NCBI RefSeq assembly: GCF_000243255.1
Contig: NZ_CM001436.1
Location: 1,700,957-1,764,956, forward strand
Direction: 5' to 3'
DNA from: Methanoplanus limicola DSM 2279
GTDB lineage: Archaea; Halobacteriota; Methanomicrobia; Methanomicrobiales; Methanomicrobiaceae
Length of the DNA: 64,000 nucleotides
Within the stretch, counting starts at the first letter, position 1. Each line of letters starts with the position of its first letter. Position numbers and translations under genes: made by a program. Below the pieces are notes generated by a model. The model ran no database searches. It had not been told where the DNA came from and worked only from the letters and a program-made list of their open reading frames with translations. Shown here piece by piece: positions 52,155-60,082 of this stretch.

Positions 52155-53429
52155 TTATTTTATGCTGTTTTTGCTGTTCTGCATCGTCAGCCTGATATCA
52201 ACAATTCTTCTTCCTCTCATTTTCATAACCTTAAGTTTTATTCCGGTATCATCTATTTCCATTAACTCTCCTTTTTTAGGAATGTAACCAAGCCTGTCAA
52301 TCAGCAGACCGCCCATTGTTTCATAGGATTCATCCATCGGGAGATTTATATTCAGTTTTTCATTAACACGATCAACCCAGGCTCCGGCATCCACAATAAA
52401 AACATTTTCATCTATCTTTTTTATATCAGGTTCTTCAACATCAAATTCATCAAGAATTTCACCCACAAGTTCTTCAAGAATATCTTCAATAGTTATAATT
52501 CCTGCATATGTGCCATATTCATCAACAACAATTGCAAGATGGGTCTTTTGTTTTTGAATTTCATTTAGCAGTTCATCGATCTTTTTACTCTCAGGAACAA
52601 AAATTGGGTCATAGATAAGCCTGGTTATTCCACCTTCTGTATTTTTATTATATACTGCCGCAAATACATCTTTTACATTCAGTGTTCCTGTTATGTTGTC
52701 CATTTGATCATGATATACAGGAATTCTGGAAAAACCCGTTTTATTGAAGAGTTCCATTGCTTCCTCAAGGGAATTTTCATCACTGATCATCACAACATCC
52801 CCTCTGGAAGTCATTATTTCCCTCGCAATGGTGTCTGTGAACCTGAACACTCTGTAAAGCATTTCATGTTCATCCTCTTCAATGGTTCCGCTCTCTTCAC
52901 CCACATCAATCCACTGCTTAATCTCCTCTTCGGTTACCACCGGACTTCCAAGTTCTCCTTTTATTCTGAATACTTTCTTAAATCCATCGTAAAACCATAG
53001 TACAGGCGTGAGTATATAAGAGAGAAAAAGAATTCCTTTGGCTGAGAACAGGGCAAATTTTTCTGCTTCCCTTGCAGCATATGTCTTAGGCCCGATTTCA
53101 CCAAATATAAGCATGAGTACTGTTACAATACCTGTGGCTATTCCGACTCCAACACTCCCAAACTGTTCTATTGCAATAGCAGTTGCTATTGATGCAGCGC
53201 CGATATTGACCAGATTATTACCTATCAGAATTGTTATAAGGAGATGATCTGTATTCTTTTTTAATTTTTCAAGTGCTTTTGCTCCGTTTTTGTTTTCTTC
53301 AATCAGATGCCTTACCTTTGCATGATTCAATGATATAAGGGCAACTTCAGATCCTGAAAAAAAAGCGGATAATATTAGACATAATATGAAAAGTGCAGTT
53401 GCAACATTTACTTCGATCAATTCAACCAC
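52155..53429 (-). CDS. CNNM/CorC-type transporter (DUF21-CBS-CorC_HlyC)
   Basis: Membrane protein related to CNNM/CorB magnesium transporters. A DUF21 membrane domain (about 1-190: FFSGSEVALISLNHAKVRHL, then three more helices) is followed by two CBS domains (about 205-330, including REIMTSRGDVVMI and AIVVDEYGTYAGI) and a C-terminal CorC_HlyC domain ending MRGRRIVDIRL. It starts with GTG. 424 residues. Ion export, probably Mg(II), is inferred from the family. Confidence 0.92.
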   Translation of the reverse strand: MVELIEVNVATALFILCLILSAFFSGSEVALISLNHAKVRHLIEENKNGAKALEKLKKNTDHLLITILIGNNLVNIGAASIATAIAIEQFGSVGVGIATGIVTVLMLIFGEIGPKTYAAREAEKFALFSAKGILFLSYILTPVLWFYDGFKKVFRIKGELGSPVVTEEEIKQWIDVGEESGTIEEDEHEMLYRVFRFTDTIAREIMTSRGDVVMISDENSLEEAMELFNKTGFSRIPVYHDQMDNITGTLNVKDVFAAVYNKNTEGGITRLIYDPIFVPESKKIDELLNEIQKQKTHLAIVVDEYGTYAGIITIEDILEELVGEILDEFDVEEPDIKKIDENVFIVDAGAWVDRVNEKLNINLPMDESYETMGGLLIDRLGYIPKKGELMEIDDTGIKLKVMKMRGRRIVDIRLTMQNSKNSIK

Positions 53430-53530
53430 GCCGCATCTGCGGCAAAAATAAATTCTATATTCATATACTATTTATCCGATTCTTTTTTTGTCCTGAGATA
53501 TTATATTTTTTTTGTTAACTGCTTTTTTCC

Positions 53531-54352
53531 TCACCGGAAAAATGATGATACATAATTAATTTCGCCACTGATAATTTCTTTTTTTTCTTCAGCAGATAAT
53601 TTGTCAGGGAAATTTAAATCTTCTATTTCAAGAGTTATATGGCCATCATAGCCAAATCCAGATATTTTTTCCAGAAAATTGGATATCCTCACATCTCCGC
53701 TTACCGGAAGATGTCTTCCTGAATTATTCACTGTACTCAGATGAATATTTGCAATTCTGTCAAAATTTAGATCTATAAATTTATTCAGTCTTTCTTCTCC
53801 TGATACAAGCGCATGCGCCGTATCAAGAGTGAAGTACAGCCATTCTTCTTCATTCAGAAGTTTATGGACCATTTCAGGCTGATAGAAGAGAGAATTAACT
53901 TTCTGCTCCATATTTTCAATGCATACTTTCACTTTCAGATGTTCGCTCTCTTCTTTTATGATATTTATATAATTTTCAAACCTTTTGTAGTCCCTTTTGC
54001 CTGCCGGTCTTTTAGCGGTTCTTCTTCCCGGGTGGATGGTAATAATTTCTGCTTTACATTTTTCTGCGGTCTTTAGCGCCAGAACAGTTGATCTTACTGA
54101 TGCTTCAACAACGAACGGATTAATTGAACAGGGGTTTAAGTCCAGCACAGGCGCATGCATTGTTACAGGAAGAAGACCAGGAAAATTTTCCATAATACGG
54201 AGAAGCTTATCAGTATCCATTCCATTAAGCCAGAAATCCGGTGTTTCAAGCCAGAATTCAACGGATGTGCAGCCCGCATCCCAGGCATATTTAAAAATCT
54301 CATCTACTCTGAATTCATGAAAAAACATACTGGACACAGAATATTTTGGCAT
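53531..54352 (-). CDS. Sugar phosphate isomerase/AP endonuclease family 2 TIM-barrel protein
   Basis: 273-residue xylose isomerase-like barrel. Metal-binding type residues fall in the expected strands: TMHAPVLDLNP (His), TIHPGRRT (His), CIENMEQK (Glu), TLDTAHAL (Asp/His) and TLEIEDLNF (Glu). The start SSMFFHEFRVDEIFKYAWDAG matches archaeal members next to no particular pathway gene. Could be an epimerase or an endonuclease IV relative; the substrate is not predictable. Confidence 0.85.
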   Translation of the reverse strand: MPKYSVSSMFFHEFRVDEIFKYAWDAGCTSVEFWLETPDFWLNGMDTDKLLRIMENFPGLLPVTMHAPVLDLNPCSINPFVVEASVRSTVLALKTAEKCKAEIITIHPGRRTAKRPAGKRDYKRFENYINIIKEESEHLKVKVCIENMEQKVNSLFYQPEMVHKLLNEEEWLYFTLDTAHALVSGEERLNKFIDLNFDRIANIHLSTVNNSGRHLPVSGDVRISNFLEKISGFGYDGHITLEIEDLNFPDKLSAEEKKEIISGEINYVSSFFR

Positions 54353-54460
54353 TATTATAGATGATCCGTAATTATATATGATAATTTTGTCTGTAGGTCC
54401 GAAATATAAACCGGTATTCCAATCCTGAGGCTCTGAAAAACGGCATAATTTCCTTTTAGA

Positions 54461-54958
54461 TTAAATATTGATTAATTCATACGACATCTCTGTAAAATGC
54501 ATCATTGCATATATGCTCAGAAACATGAGAACTACCATCACAATCAGGGGGATCATGACCATAAGAATGAGATCTGCTGTTTTTACAGGTTTATATTCAT
54601 AAAGTCCCGAATTAACTCCGGCGGCTTTCTTCCATCCGTCATACAGACCATAAATCCATACAATTAACCCTGGAATCAGGAATATAAAGAAGCCAAATGT
54701 CGTTCCAAAAAATATCAGAAGTCCTTTTAGGAGAGAATCGCCATTATAAACCTGCCCAAGTCCCGGAAAAAGTCCTGAAAGGATAACTGATATTGCCGGA
54801 ACTTTAAGCTGAACTCCGTATTTATCTGAGAATGACAGGATTTCACTATTCTGCTGAATATAATTATTCTGACTGAAACCCGGATTATCAATATTATTCC
54901 GGTTAGATTTCTCTTTGGAAAATATCTCTTCATTACCGCTGGATTTTTTGCCGGACAT
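54461..54958 (-). CDS. TM2-like small membrane protein
   Basis: 165 residues: a hydrophilic Ser/Asn-rich N-terminus (1-50), then LSGLFPGLGQVYNGDSLLKGLL, the Gly-Gln-Tyr-Asn type hairpin of TM2-like domains, with IPGLIVWIYGLYDGWKKA. A last membrane segment, MVMIPLIVMVVLMFLSIYAMM, follows. About three to four spans in total. No function known; the gene stands alone on the minus strand, divergent from xseA. Confidence 0.75.
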   Translation of the reverse strand: MSGKKSSGNEEIFSKEKSNRNNIDNPGFSQNNYIQQNSEILSFSDKYGVQLKVPAISVILSGLFPGLGQVYNGDSLLKGLLIFFGTTFGFFIFLIPGLIVWIYGLYDGWKKAAGVNSGLYEYKPVKTADLILMVMIPLIVMVVLMFLSIYAMMHFTEMSYELINI

Positions 54959-55120
54959 ATAACCAAATCAGATTTTTGCTGCCGGACCAATATAAATTGC
55001 GGTGAAACACTTTTGTCGGATATTTCAGCTGTATGACAGCAGAGGGAATAATACCATTATGGCCGAAATAATTCCGCTGATTCAGAGATTATATCTGTCA
55101 CTCCGGGTAAATCTTAACTG

Positions 55121-56446
55121 ATGACTAACCAAAACCGAAACAGACAGATTTCGGATTATTGGCAGGATGATGATCATAAGATAAGGGTTGGCAGTTACTC
55201 AGAAAATAATCTCAGTACAAAGGAGAATAACGGCGAAACAGAGAAGGTAAAAAAGGTCTCGGAGATATCAGCTATTATAAAAAAACTGCTTGACAATGAG
55301 CAGTTATGCAGCGTCTGGATGGAAGGTGAAATTACAAACTTAAGGGCGCATGCATCAGGTCATCTCTATTATTCCCTCATTGAAATCAGGAATAACAGGA
55401 CATATACAATAAACTGTGTGATGTGGAGAACAGCTGCTTCGGAGTTGCCTTTTAAACCTGTTAACGGTGATCTTGTCCGTGTTTTTGGTTCTGTTGATGT
55501 ATATGAACCACATGGCAAGTACCAGTTTGTATCCAGATTAATGCAGACCTCCGGAACAGGAGATAAATATCTGCTTATCCTGAAATGGAAGGAAGAGTTG
55601 TCAAAGGAAGGCCTTTTTTCAGAAATAAGAAAAAAACCTCTGCCGCGCTTTCCAGCAAAAATCGGTCTTGTAACATCAGCCGGAGGTGCTGCACGGCGCG
55701 ATATTGAAAATGTAATCAGCAGAAGATTTCCGGTAGAAATTATCCTCAGCCACGCATCAGTCCAGGGAGATAAGGCACACCTTGAAATAGCCAGCGCATT
55801 ACACGCCATAGACGGGATGACAGATGTAATTATTATAGGAAGAGGCGGAGGCAGCTTCGAGGACCTCTTTGCTTTTAATCATCCCGATGTTGTACGCGCC
55901 ATAACCAGATGCAAAACTCCGGTTGTGAGTGCAGTCGGGCATGAGATTGATTATACTCTCTCAGACTTTGCTGCTGACGTACGTGCACCAACGCCGTCAG
56001 CTGCAGCTGAACTGGTTGTGCCGGATATGGAAGAACTCAGAAAAGAGCTTGGGTATTTCAGAAATCTGATAGAAAAAAGCCTTCTTTCAGGACTTGAAAA
56101 TGAGAGAGAAAGACTGGAGAGCATTAAGCTTGGATTTCATCCCGGAAGACTTGAGAGACGTCTGAATTTTGAGAATGAAAAGACAGATGAGATGACAACA
56201 CGCCTGAAACGCGGGATCGAATCATCACTCAGAAACCGGAGAATTTTCCTGGAGGCACTGAATTCCAGACTATCATCATCAAATCCAAAAAATCCAATGA
56301 AAAACGGTTTTTGTTTAATTGAATCCGGAGGAAAAATATACTCGTCTGTAAATGATCTCTCCCTGGGAGAATCAGTAATTATTAATTTTAATGATGGTTA
56401 TGCAGACGCAAAAATTGAGGCGGTTTACAATGAAAAAAAGTTATGA
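55121..56446 (+). CDS. xseA: Exodeoxyribonuclease VII large subunit
   Basis: Catalytic subunit of the bacterial-type single-strand exonuclease VII. An unusual polar N-terminal extension (residues 1-45) precedes the OB-fold (VSEISAIIKKLL, VWMEGEITNLRAHASGHLYYSL in parts). The catalytic domain contains GLVTSAGGAARRDI, IIIGRGGGSFEDLFAF, SAVGHEIDYTLSDFAADVRAPTPSAAAE (read in parts). The C-terminal coiled coil is intact. 441 residues. XseAB is rare in archaea and probably came from bacteria. It overlaps xseB by 17 bases. Confidence 0.94.
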   Translation: MTNQNRNRQISDYWQDDDHKIRVGSYSENNLSTKENNGETEKVKKVSEISAIIKKLLDNEQLCSVWMEGEITNLRAHASGHLYYSLIEIRNNRTYTINCVMWRTAASELPFKPVNGDLVRVFGSVDVYEPHGKYQFVSRLMQTSGTGDKYLLILKWKEELSKEGLFSEIRKKPLPRFPAKIGLVTSAGGAARRDIENVISRRFPVEIILSHASVQGDKAHLEIASALHAIDGMTDVIIIGRGGGSFEDLFAFNHPDVVRAITRCKTPVVSAVGHEIDYTLSDFAADVRAPTPSAAAELVVPDMEELRKELGYFRNLIEKSLLSGLENERERLESIKLGFHPGRLERRLNFENEKTDEMTTRLKRGIESSLRNRRIFLEALNSRLSSSNPKNPMKNGFCLIESGGKIYSSVNDLSLGESVIINFNDGYADAKIEAVYNEKKL

Positions 56447-56609
56447 AGAATTACTGGCTGAACTGAAAGATATTATTGAGAAAATTGAATCCGGAGAAGC
56501 GTCCCTTGAAGAGAGTATTACTCTTTATGAGAAGGGCACCGGCATCCTTCGACAGTGTGAAAAAATCCTTCTGGAAGCAGAACTGAAGGTGACTGAACTT
56601 CAGGGTTAA
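56430..56609 (+). CDS. xseB: Exodeoxyribonuclease VII small subunit
   Basis: A 59-residue helical hairpin protein that decorates the XseA coiled coil. With ATG 56430 it begins MKKSYEELLAELKDIIEKIE and contains the signature SGEASLEESITLYEKG. An upstream in-frame start at 56391 lies inside xseA and is unlikely. Its last 92 bases overlap, antisense, the 3' part of the convergent DUF371 gene. Confidence 0.92.
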   Translation: MKKSYEELLAELKDIIEKIESGEASLEESITLYEKGTGILRQCEKILLEAELKVTELQG

Positions 56610-57036
56610 ATGACACCTCGAGATCAACAATCATCTCGGCCCCATCTTTTAAGAGTGAGATAATCCCGTCCGGAATTTTATTCGCAACGGTATCTGAATA
56701 AATACCAATTGTTCTGGGGCAGACAAATGTACTTCTCCTCCATACAAGATCAGTCGGATGGCTGAGAGTAAATGCGCCCGATCCATCTGACAAAATAGTA
56801 TGTGTCATATTTCCGACAGATAATCTTGTTTTTAAAACTGCCCCGTCATTGCATAATGTTTTTCTGAAAATATCCGATAGACCTGCCGCCCCCTTGTCAG
56901 CTGAAACCCCGATAATACAGGTTCCTTTTACTGACAGGTTTTCTTCGCATGTAATTTCAAATGTGGATTTATGCTCTGCCCTGACATTTGGATGCCCATA
57001 GCATATGACCCTCTCTTCTGCCCTGATTATTCCCAT
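56518..57036 (-). CDS. DUF371 family protein
   Basis: 172 residues. The conserved block is EERVICYGHPNVRAEHKSTFEIT at 7-29, followed by GVSADKGAAGLS and SHPTDLVWRRSTFVCPRTIGI (seen in parts), which I recognise as archaeal DUF371. The family usually ends after the LEVSF-like strand, here about residue 144. The last ~29 residues are read through xseB in antisense and look unstructured. A C-terminal addition caused by loss of a stop codon is possible. Function unknown. Confidence 0.82.
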   Translation of the reverse strand: MGIIRAEERVICYGHPNVRAEHKSTFEITCEENLSVKGTCIIGVSADKGAAGLSDIFRKTLCNDGAVLKTRLSVGNMTHTILSDGSGAFTLSHPTDLVWRRSTFVCPRTIGIYSDTVANKIPDGIISLLKDGAEMIVDLEVSFNPEVQSPSVLLPEGFFHTVEGCRCPSHKE

Positions 57037-57165
57037 TTATCCAATATTTATTAGATTTATTTAGATGAAACCCTTTCTGATGCTGCAAATGCCATGTAAC
57101 CGGATCAGAAAATTATTGTTATCTCCTGAAAGGATATATCTGCTGTCCGGTTTACTAATATTGCA

Positions 57166-57741
57166 ATGAATGAAGAATTTTTTTGTCCTGCCTGTAACTG
57201 TGAATGTGAACATGAGATCCTGAAAGAGTCGGGAGACCTCCTTGTAAAGTGCAGTACATGTGGAAATATTCACCATGTTAAAAGACCCGCAGAGCCGGAA
57301 CTGCTGAAAGTAAAGGCAATAGTCAGTTCAGAAGGAATTTCCGAAAAAGGAATTATTGAACTTTTTGAAGATGAGATTATTCAGAAAGGGGACCTCCTGG
57401 TTGCAGAGATCGGCGACGACGCGGCGGGAGTAGAGGTCACAGATATAGAGATGGGAGAAAAAAGGCGGCACAAAGCAAAAGCTTCTGATATTTCAGCACT
57501 GTGGACAAGAAAGATCGACAGGGTTGTAGTAAAGGTTTCATTTCATGATGACAGAAAAACAATCCCTCTTTATGCCGAAGTTGAGGGCGAAGATGATTTT
57601 GTCATAGGTGACATCTACAGTACTGACGGGCACCGCTACAAAGTTACACACATAAAACTGAGAAACGGTTCTATGATGAGAAAAGAGGGATGGAAAGCAT
57701 ATGCACGTAAAATAAAGAGAGTTTATGGAGTTAAACCCTGA
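57166..57741 (+). CDS. HVO_0476-type zinc finger protein
   Basis: 191 residues. An N-terminal zinc ribbon has CPACNCECEHE and CSTCGNIHH, with ligands in two CxxC units about 22 residues apart. The remainder is a beta-rich domain with LVAEIGDDAAGVEVTDIEM and VIGDIYSTDGHRYKVTHIKLR, as in the haloarchaeal HVO_0476 family. Probably nucleic-acid or translation related; the role is not established. Confidence 0.85.
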   Translation: MNEEFFCPACNCECEHEILKESGDLLVKCSTCGNIHHVKRPAEPELLKVKAIVSSEGISEKGIIELFEDEIIQKGDLLVAEIGDDAAGVEVTDIEMGEKRRHKAKASDISALWTRKIDRVVVKVSFHDDRKTIPLYAEVEGEDDFVIGDIYSTDGHRYKVTHIKLRNGSMMRKEGWKAYARKIKRVYGVKP

Positions 57742-57743
57742 AA

Positions 57744-58421
57744 CTATCTTATTTCCTGAACAGTCAAATCAATAACTGAATAACCATACTGAAGAACTAT
57801 TCCGTCATCTGTTTTTTCGATAATTACTGAAGGCCTTTCAAGAGTCATTGTTGAATTTTCTGCATCCTCATCCGGAGTGTAACCAAATGCAAGCGGCACA
57901 ACCATACCTGCCTGTGCAGATGAGAAATTGCCCCCTATCATATTGTATTCCTCAGCAGTCATATTCCTGGTTAATGTGGAGGCAAAGTCAAGATTAACCT
58001 TTTTAACGTCACCTGAACCCATTCCTTCCACCCCGCTGCTGACGGCATCCATTTCAAGATCAAAGATTGCATACTGTGCAATGCCCTCAGGATAGACATA
58101 GGCATCCACCGGAAACAGTTTCTGATCTGCCAGTGCTCCGGCCTGTATAATCAGAGACTCTGATAAGGCTACAGGAAATCCTTTTTCATAATAACTCTGA
58201 ACAAGGTTTCTGTCTGAAGAGATAATTGGTATTCCATCCTGATAACTGAGCGTATAATCTACTGCTACATAATCTCCCTTTTCAACTTTCTTAAATACCG
58301 AAAAGAAAGAAAAAGTGAGTGAAAAACCTACAACACATGAAATAAGAATGAATACTATAAAAGCTCTTGACAGGGTCTTCTGCCAGTCCGTATCATTCTT
58401 CTTCCCTTTTTTTTGAGACAT
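57744..58421 (-). CDS. Membrane-anchored FKBP-like peptidyl-prolyl isomerase
   Basis: A single N-terminal signal anchor (about residues 15-42, FIVFILISCVVGFSLTF) places the rest outside the membrane. KVEKGDYVAVDYTLSYQDGIPI is the opening strand pair of FKBP domains (usually GDxVxVxYTG), with an AFGYTPDEDAE-like loop later. The canonical IPGxExAL motif is replaced by a region around VSSGVEGMGSGDVKKVNL, so isomerase activity is uncertain. 225 residues. Convergent with the zinc-protein gene, 2 bases apart. Confidence 0.65.
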   Translation of the reverse strand: MSQKKGKKNDTDWQKTLSRAFIVFILISCVVGFSLTFSFFSVFKKVEKGDYVAVDYTLSYQDGIPIISSDRNLVQSYYEKGFPVALSESLIIQAGALADQKLFPVDAYVYPEGIAQYAIFDLEMDAVSSGVEGMGSGDVKKVNLDFASTLTRNMTAEEYNMIGGNFSSAQAGMVVPLAFGYTPDEDAENSTMTLERPSVIIEKTDDGIVLQYGYSVIDLTVQEIR

Positions 58422-58524
58422 CTTAAAATATATTTGAATTTAAAGGATAAAAAGTTGTATAATAACACCCCGCCTTTAAGCATCAGATAATATTAATAAT
58501 GCCAATGTGCTAAATGAGATTTAA

Positions 58525-58544
58525 TTTCAGAAGATTTTCTGAAA
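58525..58544. promoter_or_regulatory. Perfect palindrome TTTCAGAA-N4-TTCTGAAA upstream of hsp20
   Basis: Two perfect 8-bp arms with a 4-base centre, directly after a TATA-like ATTTAAT (58519-58525) and 27 bases before the Hsp20 ATG. The position between TATA and the predicted start site is where an archaeal repressor would block transcription. No heat-shock regulator gene is in the window. Confidence 0.5.
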
Positions 58545-58570
58545 GAAAAAAATGTTTGGAGATATAAAAA

Positions 58571-59038
58571 ATGATCAGAAGAAGACTCTATCCATTTCAC
58601 TCCCTTTGGAATGAAATTGATTCAATGATGGCAGAGATGGAAACAAGGCTTGGAGAATCCATTGTACCTGCAAATCTATTCAGCAACCAGATAATGCCGG
58701 CAATAAAGGGTGAGTGCCGCGTTGATGTGATGGATCATCAGGACGAGGCTGTTGTAGTTGCAGATCTTCCGGGTGTGGAGAAAGAGGACGTAAAAATACG
58801 CCTGATTAACCCCTCTACACTTGAGATCGCATGTAACCGCGAGAAATCAGTTGAAGAAGGAGACAAGGACTCTGATTATTATATGCGTGAGCGTATCTAT
58901 GGCAGTATGAAGAGGATCGTCTCCCTTCCTTATGATGTTGAGGAAAAGGATACCAGTGCAACATTTAAGAATGGTGTACTGGAAATTCATTTTAAAAAAT
59001 CAGAACATGAAACAGGGGGAATTATCCCCATTGAATAA
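58571..59038 (+). CDS. hsp20: Small heat shock protein Hsp20/alpha-crystallin
   Basis: ATP-independent holdase that forms oligomers with unfolding proteins. The alpha-crystallin domain (about residues 50-145) contains VVADLPGVEKEDVKIRL and the signature end ATFKNGVLEIHFKK; no clear I-x-I tail is seen, though the last residues read GGIIPIE, which could serve (IPI). N-terminal region RRLYPFHSLWNEID. 155 residues. Shine-Dalgarno GGAG lies 12 bases upstream, and a strong terminator follows. Confidence 0.95.
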   Translation: MIRRRLYPFHSLWNEIDSMMAEMETRLGESIVPANLFSNQIMPAIKGECRVDVMDHQDEAVVVADLPGVEKEDVKIRLINPSTLEIACNREKSVEEGDKDSDYYMRERIYGSMKRIVSLPYDVEEKDTSATFKNGVLEIHFKKSEHETGGIIPIE

Positions 59039-59066
59039 TTCAATATCAATTAATACCGAATAATAA

Positions 59067-59114
59067 CAGTTAATCTTTAGTTATTTCCCTGAATTAACTG
59101 CTTTTCTTTTTTTT
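59067..59114 (+). terminator. Stem-loop plus T-run terminator after hsp20
   Basis: CAGTTAAT (59067-59074) and ATTAACTG (59093-59100) are a perfect 8-bp inverted repeat around 18 bases, followed at once by CTTTTCTTTTTTTT. It has the form of an intrinsic terminator and begins 29 bases after the hsp20 stop. Confidence 0.7.
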
Positions 59115-59211
59115 ATTCATAGATTTTTAAGCATATTTTATGTCTGAACTCCGGAGAAATGATCCATACTACCGAATCCTTCAAGTCTTTCTATAACTAC
59201 TTAATCTGGTA

Positions 59212-59997
59212 ATGGAAAGAAAAAAAGTCCACGACTATATGACATACGATGTTGTAACAATTACCGGAGACGGTACAGTTAAGGACGTTATTGAAGCTAT
59301 AAAAGAGACAGGACACGATGGTTTTCCGGTCACAAAAGAGAGAAAAGTAGTAGGATATATTTCTGCAAGGGATCTGCTTTTCGCCCATCCTTCAACTCCT
59401 GTTGAGAGAATTATGTCAAAACATCTCATTGTAGCAGATCCGGACATGGGTATAAATGATGCCGCAAGAGTAATTTTCAGATCAGGAATTCAAAAACTCC
59501 CAGTTGTGGATGAAAACGGGGATCTCCTTGGAATTATTTCAAATACAGATGTTATAAGATCACAGATCGAGCATGTTTCTCCCGAAAAAGTATATAAATT
59601 CATTGAAACATTAAAAATGCTTCATGATATTAAACCAGGACTTGAAAGAGAAGTAGTTCCGGTTAAAAACCTCTTACCAACCCAGTCAAAAATATATCAG
59701 GATGAACTTGAAGGTAGAATCTATGAAATAAAAAAAGGTCTTGCAGAACCAATAATTGTGGTCCGAAGACCTGGTAAACTGATTCTTGTTGACGGCCACC
59801 ACCGTGCGGTTGCAGCAAACAGACTTGGAATTATAAATCTCGATGCCTACGTAATCGACATTCAGGAGGATGTGGAACTGGGTCTTGAGAAAACGGCGAG
59901 AGAGATGAATCTTGAGACACTTGACGATGTCAAGGTTCTGGATTACGCAAGGCACCCCCTTGTTGCAATAACCCACAGACTTGTCCGGCATGGCTGA
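59212..59997 (+). CDS. CBS-pair and ParB-like domain fusion protein
   Basis: Two CBS domains (residues 1-120: VHDYMTYDVVTI, FPVTKERKVVGYISARDLLF, LPVVDENGDLLGIISNTDV) sense an adenine nucleotide or similar. They are joined to a ParB/sulfiredoxin-fold domain (about 140-225), in which LPTQSKIYQDEL, PIIVVRRPGKLILVDGHHRAVAANRLG is the ParB core with the DGHHR loop typical of nucleotide-binding members. 261 residues. The combination suggests an ADP- or NTP-controlled ParB-like enzyme; neither a DNA target nor a parA partner is present here. Confidence 0.85.
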   Translation: MERKKVHDYMTYDVVTITGDGTVKDVIEAIKETGHDGFPVTKERKVVGYISARDLLFAHPSTPVERIMSKHLIVADPDMGINDAARVIFRSGIQKLPVVDENGDLLGIISNTDVIRSQIEHVSPEKVYKFIETLKMLHDIKPGLEREVVPVKNLLPTQSKIYQDELEGRIYEIKKGLAEPIIVVRRPGKLILVDGHHRAVAANRLGIINLDAYVIDIQEDVELGLEKTAREMNLETLDDVKVLDYARHPLVAITHRLVRHG

Positions 59998-60082
59998 TTA
60001 TCCAGGAATATAATAAATATAAAATATATTATAATAACACACCTAAGACAATACGCCGGCATACCGGGAAAATAAGAAAAAT

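Noticed and set aside
59140-59196. 18-codon leader peptide before the CBS-ParB gene
   Set aside because: An ATG-to-TAA frame exists just upstream, but there is no ribosome-binding site and no conserved feature; chance is the simpler explanation.
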